Source of the DNA: Ephemeroptericola cinctiostellae
Lineage (GTDB): Bacteria; Pseudomonadota; Gammaproteobacteria; Burkholderiales; Burkholderiaceae
Reading direction: 5' to 3'
Assembly: GCF_003339525.1 (NCBI RefSeq)
Contig: NZ_CP031124.1
Location: forward strand, 2,356,001-2,420,000
DNA: 64,000 nucleotides
Both the position numbers and the translations under genes were made by a program. The notes under the pieces are model-generated. The model was not told the DNA's origin. It did not search any database and saw nothing but the letters and a program-made list of their open reading frames with translations. Below, in pieces: positions 59,834 through 64,000 of the stretch (its first letter is position 1; each line of letters starts with the position of its first letter).

Positions 59834-61597
59834 ATGCTCTATCAAGTTCGTGAATGGCAACGTGCCTTATTGAAACCCCTGACCAACGCCGCACATCATG
59901 TCGCGCAAATTGCTTCAAGCCCAATGAACCCATGGGCTTATACCACAGCAGGTCAGCACATGTATGCAGGCTTTGAACTCCTGCACCGTTTGGGCAAAGA
60001 ATACGAAAAACCCGCTTTTAACATCAACTCTGTTCAAGTCAATGGTAAAGAAACAGCCATTACCGAGCGCACAGCCATCAAACACGCATTTTGTAATTTA
60101 ATCGAGTTTGTTCGTGATGTCCCTGCCGATGTGGCCAAAAACAGCCCAACCGTCATGGTGTGCGCGCCTTTATCAGGTCATCATTCCACCTTGTTGCGCG
60201 ACACAGTACGCACCTTATTGCAAGACCACAATGTCTTCATCACCGACTGGGTGGACGCGCGCATGGTGCCACTGTCTGAAGGCTCATTTGGCCTCAACGA
60301 TTACATTCATTACATCCAAGATTTCATTCGCCAACTGGGCGGCAAAGTGCACCTGCTTTCGGTCTGTCAACCCACAGTACCCGTTTTGGCAGCAGTCTCA
60401 TTGATGGCCAGTGCGGGCGAGCCGTTGCCCTTATCCATGACCATGATGGGCGGTCCAATCGATACGCGTCAAAGCCCCACCGAGGTCAATGATTTGGCCA
60501 CTGAACGCCCTTTGTCGTGGTTTCAAACCAATGTGATTTACACAGTCCCCACGAAATACCCTGGCTATATGCGCCACGTTTATCCAGGTTTCTTGCAACA
60601 TGCAGGATTCGTCGCGATGAATCCAGGTCGTCATGCCAGCTCACATTGGGACTATTATCTCAATTTGCTCAAAGGCGATGATGAGGACACTGAGCAACAC
60701 CGTCAATTCTATGACGAATACAATGCGGTGTTGGATTTACCTGCTGAATTCTACCTCGACACCATCCAAATCGTATTCCAAGAGCACGCCTTACCTCGTG
60801 GCACATGGCATGTGAACGGTCATCGTGTTGCCCCAGAAGACATCAAAAACACGGGTTTATTAACAATTGAAGGTGAATTAGACGATATTTCAGGTCCTGG
60901 CCAAACCAAAGCGGCATTGGATTTATGCTCAGGCATTCCAAATACAGATAAAAAACACTACACGGCCATCGGCGCAGGTCACTACGGTATTTTCTCTGGC
61001 CGTCGTTGGCGTGAGTTGGTGTACCCAGAAGTGCGTGATTTTATTGCATCATTTGAAAAAAAATCAGCAGTGCCCAACGTACAAACCAAAACTGTTGAAG
61101 CCAAAACGAAAACCAATGCCGTGCAGAGCGAGAAAAAAAACCCTGCGGTAGCAATCCATCCATCCGTGCCCCAAGTGACGGCTAAAACCACTGCTGCAGC
61201 ACCTGACGTTAAGGTTGAGGCCACCCCAACCCAAAGCAAAACGGTGATGGCAAAGCCAACAACAGACGTTAAAACGAAGGAAACGGCAATACAACCTGTT
61301 GCAAAAGCAGCACGACCCAAAGCAGTGATTGAAAGCAAAGCAGCTGCAGTGGCTCAAACAGCGGGGAAAACCGAAGCCAAGGCCAAGCCAATTAAAGTCG
61401 CAACACCTGTGAAAGCCGCATTACCTGCTGCTGCCGCTGCCGAAGCAAAAACCGTTGAAATCAAAACAGCTGATGTGGTGAAGCCATCACGCACAGCCGC
61501 TGAGATTAAAACAGAAACCTCCGCAAAACAAGCGGCTGTTAAAATTGACTATGCGGGCATGGCCAATGTCAAAAAAGACAACGAAGTAAAAAAATAA
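59834..61597 (+). CDS. phaZ: Intracellular PHA depolymerase with Lys/Ala-rich C-terminal tail
   Basis: This 587-residue enzyme degrades stored PHA. The core (1-410) matches PhaZa1-type depolymerases: nucleophile Cys178 in LLSVCQPTVPVL, Asp in IEGELDDISGPGQ and His in GAGHYGIFSGRRW. The remaining ~175 residues are low-complexity, rich in Ala, Lys, Thr and Val (e.g. KTVEAKTKTNAVQSEKK), unlike ordinary family members. A comparable basic tail is on PhaC. Not linked to the pha operon. Confidence 0.93.
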   Translation: MLYQVREWQRALLKPLTNAAHHVAQIASSPMNPWAYTTAGQHMYAGFELLHRLGKEYEKPAFNINSVQVNGKETAITERTAIKHAFCNLIEFVRDVPADVAKNSPTVMVCAPLSGHHSTLLRDTVRTLLQDHNVFITDWVDARMVPLSEGSFGLNDYIHYIQDFIRQLGGKVHLLSVCQPTVPVLAAVSLMASAGEPLPLSMTMMGGPIDTRQSPTEVNDLATERPLSWFQTNVIYTVPTKYPGYMRHVYPGFLQHAGFVAMNPGRHASSHWDYYLNLLKGDDEDTEQHRQFYDEYNAVLDLPAEFYLDTIQIVFQEHALPRGTWHVNGHRVAPEDIKNTGLLTIEGELDDISGPGQTKAALDLCSGIPNTDKKHYTAIGAGHYGIFSGRRWRELVYPEVRDFIASFEKKSAVPNVQTKTVEAKTKTNAVQSEKKNPAVAIHPSVPQVTAKTTAAAPDVKVEATPTQSKTVMAKPTTDVKTKETAIQPVAKAARPKAVIESKAAAVAQTAGKTEAKAKPIKVATPVKAALPAAAAAEAKTVEIKTADVVKPSRTAAEIKTETSAKQAAVKIDYAGMANVKKDNEVKK

Positions 61598-61620
61598 ACT
61601 TTTTTTACAGGTAAAAAAAC

Positions 61621-61647
61621 AATCCGCACGTTCATCACGTGCGGATT
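61621..61647 (+). terminator. Intrinsic terminator after phaZ
   Basis: AATCCGCACGT / ACGTGCGGATT stem with a 5-base loop, A-run before and T-rich sequence after, 23 bases past the stop. Confidence 0.85.
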
Positions 61648-61818
61648 TGTATTTTTAAAATCATCATGAAACTCACAGGCCAGCCAAGCTTTCGATGTTT
61701 AGAAAAGGTGTTTATAAAGGGCGTGTGATTTTTTCCTGGATGTTTGCGGATGCCTCTTAAAAACCCTCTTTGAATTAAAGCATTGCAAATGTAAAACTTT
61801 ACTTTTACGATTGACCCT

Positions 61819-62508
61819 ATGAATCAAAACAAGACCGCCATCATGCCCGACAACCACAACGAACCCACCTTGACGCTTGAGCAACTGGCCAACCGCATCA
61901 ACGATGTGTTACCACAAACGCAGTGCACACAGTGTGGCTACACAGGTTGTGCGCCTTATGCGCGCGCCATCGTTTTTGATCATGTGGACATCAATCAGTG
62001 CCCTCCTGGTGGTGCCGCAGGCATTGCACTGCTGTCCAGCATCACAGCACGCCCGATCCTACCCCTCAATCCAGACAATGGCTTTGAAATGCCTCGGCAT
62101 GAGGCCAAAATCATCGAGGCCGATTGCATTGGCTGCACCAAATGCATTCAAGCGTGTCCAGTGGATGCCATCATGGGCACGTCCAAGCACATGCACACCG
62201 TGCTGACAGACCTTTGCACGGGCTGTGGCCTGTGCGTTCCACCATGCCCTGTGGACTGCATCGAAATGCCTTTGGCACAAGACACGGGTTGGTCAGCCAC
62301 ACAAGCCCAACACGCTAGAATACAATTTGAGTTCCGAACCATGCGCTTGGTTCGCGAAAAAAATGAATTGAACGCTCATCGCCTTGAAAAATCGCATGCC
62401 AAACATCAATTACAGCACGATCAAAATCACCATGAGACCGACGACACCAGCAAAAAGCAGGCCATTGTTGCTGCTGCGTTGGCAAGAGCCCGTGCGCGAC
62501 GGCAATGA
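61819..62508 (+). CDS. rnfB: RnfB-like ferredoxin, soluble form
   Basis: This 229-residue iron-sulfur protein has an N-terminal 4Fe-4S motif of the RnfB type (TQCTQCGYTGCAPYARAI...NQCPPGG) and two 4Fe-4S ferredoxin motifs (CIGCTKCIQACPVD, CTGCGLCVPPCPVDC). The usual N-terminal membrane helix is missing and no other rnf genes are near, as in Betaproteobacteria where solitary RnfB acts as an electron carrier. The C-terminus is His/Lys-rich. An internal ATG (position 15) could also serve as start. Confidence 0.9.
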   Translation: MNQNKTAIMPDNHNEPTLTLEQLANRINDVLPQTQCTQCGYTGCAPYARAIVFDHVDINQCPPGGAAGIALLSSITARPILPLNPDNGFEMPRHEAKIIEADCIGCTKCIQACPVDAIMGTSKHMHTVLTDLCTGCGLCVPPCPVDCIEMPLAQDTGWSATQAQHARIQFEFRTMRLVREKNELNAHRLEKSHAKHQLQHDQNHHETDDTSKKQAIVAAALARARARRQ

Positions 62509-62707
62509 TGGGCATTCGTTTTATTTCTAGTCAAAAAATCATTCGATGCGTCATTGCAGGTTTGACCACAAACCCCAGTTTGGGGCGGTATCGTATCGAG
62601 TATGGCATGACGGAACACCTGTATTTTGACCATAAACGTTTTGCCAATTGTTCCAAAAACTCACTTGTTTACACGTAGACAACACGGCTTTTCACTAACC
62701 CTTATCG

Positions 62708-64000
62708 TTACAGCGATGAATGCGTCACATGCACCACTTCAAATGGTTTTAAATCCAATCCATTGACTGTGTGTACTTGAGGGGAATGATTGAGTAACAC
62801 CTCGCATGCCCCACCCGCACGAACAACGCATTCAATGCCATCGGATGTCAGCACAACAGGCAACTTTTGCTCTGCCGCAATTTGACCCACCACACGCAAC
62901 AGCACCGAAGCCTCAACGCCTGCACCAATCACATAGGCCAAGCCTTCGCCATACGCATTGCGTGAGACGCAGGTCTTGTCCTGATAAAACGCATCATCGT
63001 AGCGGTACAACGACTCTGCTGTGGTCAGCTCAATCATGTCGCGCCATACCGTTGCAGTCCCCATTTGACCAGAATAACCGCCCTCTCCGACAATCACCAC
63101 GTGTTCATTCACCAGCGCTTCACCTTCACGCACAACAACACCCAATACGTCACCGATGAGCGCGGGGGCATTTTTCAATAGGTGTAAATTATTGTCACGG
63201 TTTTTAATGGCGGTTCTAAAACCAGTGATCAGCGTGCCGCCTTTGGCAACAAAATCAGTCAATCGAGCCGCCAGCGATTCATCCATGATTTGCATGGCGG
63301 GCATGACCACAACCTTATAATTTGAAAAGTCTTTATGGACGCTCAATACATCGGTCATGATGTTGTGTGCATGAAAAGGTGTGTACAAACGCATGAACTC
63401 TGTGGTGAAATCAAAACTCGCTGACTGCTGTTGAATCGCCCACGATTGAATGTTGTCATAATCGTACAGCACCGCCACCTCTGCATGAATGTCACTGTTC
63501 AGGGCGGTTTCATGTGGTGTGATGTCACGGATGAATGTTTGCACTTCAGCCAATTTTCGATTGTCTTGGTTGTCGACATCGAGAATGCCCAAACAAAATT
63601 GCTCCGCACCACGATCCATACCACGCCAACGAAAAAACAACATGTGCTCACAGCCACGCGCCATCGCTTGGTGCGCCCACAGTTTGGCTTGATTTGGTCT
63701 TGGTAAATAGCCGATCTGGTTGTGGCCTTGCGCCCCCATGAGCTCTTCAACAATCCAAAAATTCTTTTGCTTCAAACCACGGATATAGTCCAGCGTCATG
63801 GCGATTTGTGCAGGTGAAATCGGTGCCGTCAAACCACCCCATACAGGATAATTGTCGTATGAGACAAAATCCAAATCCTTGACCAATTCATTTTGATCGC
63901 AGGCCACATTAAAAAAACCACCAAATAAATTATGCGTGATCTGCTGATGTGAACCACACAAGGCTTTCACTGCACTGATTTGGATGTTGGCGAACTCATT
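62708..64000 (-). CDS. Family 42 beta-galactosidase-like protein, 5' end outside the window
   Basis: At least 430 residues of a GH42-type enzyme: DLDFVSYDNYPVWGG, KNFWIVEELMGAQGHNQIG (candidate nucleophile Glu), LWAHQAMARGCEHMLFFRWRGMDRGAEQFCLGILD, then the trimerisation domain (VAVLYDYDNIQSWAIQQQ...VVVMPAMQIMDESLAARLTDFVAKGGTLITGFRT). The frame stays open to the window end, so the N-terminal part of the barrel is missing here. Likely hydrolyses galactosides. Confidence 0.88.
   Translation of the reverse strand, partial: NEFANIQISAVKALCGSHQQITHNLFGGFFNVACDQNELVKDLDFVSYDNYPVWGGLTAPISPAQIAMTLDYIRGLKQKNFWIVEELMGAQGHNQIGYLPRPNQAKLWAHQAMARGCEHMLFFRWRGMDRGAEQFCLGILDVDNQDNRKLAEVQTFIRDITPHETALNSDIHAEVAVLYDYDNIQSWAIQQQSASFDFTTEFMRLYTPFHAHNIMTDVLSVHKDFSNYKVVVMPAMQIMDESLAARLTDFVAKGGTLITGFRTAIKNRDNNLHLLKNAPALIGDVLGVVVREGEALVNEHVVIVGEGGYSGQMGTATVWRDMIELTTAESLYRYDDAFYQDKTCVSRNAYGEGLAYVIGAGVEASVLLRVVGQIAAEQKLPVVLTSDGIECVVRAGGACEVLLNHSPQVHTVNGLDLKPFEVVHVTHSSL

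Noticed and set aside
62509..62707. Possible small gene between rnfB and the beta-galactosidase
   Set aside because: Only short frames without ribosome sites; nothing supportable was seen.

Overview
The window reads as the chromosome of a betaproteobacterium, most likely Burkholderiales, of moderate GC. The evidence is the rph / yicC / gmk / rpoZ / spoT gene order, a complete polyhydroxyalkanoate (PHA) metabolism set (phaC, phaA, phaB, phaZ), scoAB next to ETF-ubiquinone oxidoreductase, and a solitary soluble RnfB. The assignment comes from gene content only; there is no rRNA in the window.

Positions 1 to about 25,755 are most of a Mu-like (BcepMu-type) transposable prophage whose left end lies outside the window. 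Its left arm runs leftward: BcepMu gp16-family protein, DUF3102 protein, DDE transposase, MuB-like ATPase, DUF3164, DUF2528, HU, GemA, Mor-like activator, protease/scaffold, decoration protein, major capsid, gp36, gpG, gp37, DUF2635 and the start of a probable tail sheath gene. Its right arm runs rightward: repressor, a Zn-ribbon nuclease, a gene remnant, a RexA/RexB-like pair, holin, lipoprotein transglycosylase, Rz/Rz1, DksA-like protein, terminase, portal and Mu F. The two arms complement each other without duplication, so the head genes of one phage are split over two divergent arms. A compact switch at 14,481-14,569 has back-to-back sigma70-type promoters interleaved with two palindromic operators. 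The prophage ends in an 11-bp phased repeat array next to a host hydrolase gene.

Positions 25.7-38.0 kb hold the hydrolase, ETF-QO, scoAB, two tandem RTX proteins, and a leftward exopolysaccharide locus (nucleotide-sugar dehydrogenase, processive GT2 synthase, HlyD-like protein, TolC-like protein) laid out much like the alginate synthase genes. Positions 38.5-43.5 kb are the PHA operon phaC - DUF3147 - phaA - unknown 99-aa gene - phaB. PhaC has a repeat-rich Ala/Lys/Pro N-terminal extension, and the distant PhaZ (59.8 kb) has a similar tail at its C-terminus.

Positions 43.6-64 kb are mostly conserved chromosome: a DUF393/SDR/DoxX-like/DUF2269 membrane cluster, a GbsR-type regulator with a 42-bp palindrome, pgeF, rluD and bamD (divergent, starts overlapping), a GT9 glycosyltransferase, an AEC transporter, an autoregulated PadR/DUF1700 pair, rph, yicC, gmk, rpoZ, spoT, phaZ, rnfB and a 5'-truncated GH42 beta-galactosidase. 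The most unusual items are the RexAB-like immunity module, an in-phase T TTA AAA slippery heptamer exactly where the MuB-like gene changes frame, and the split phage architecture.
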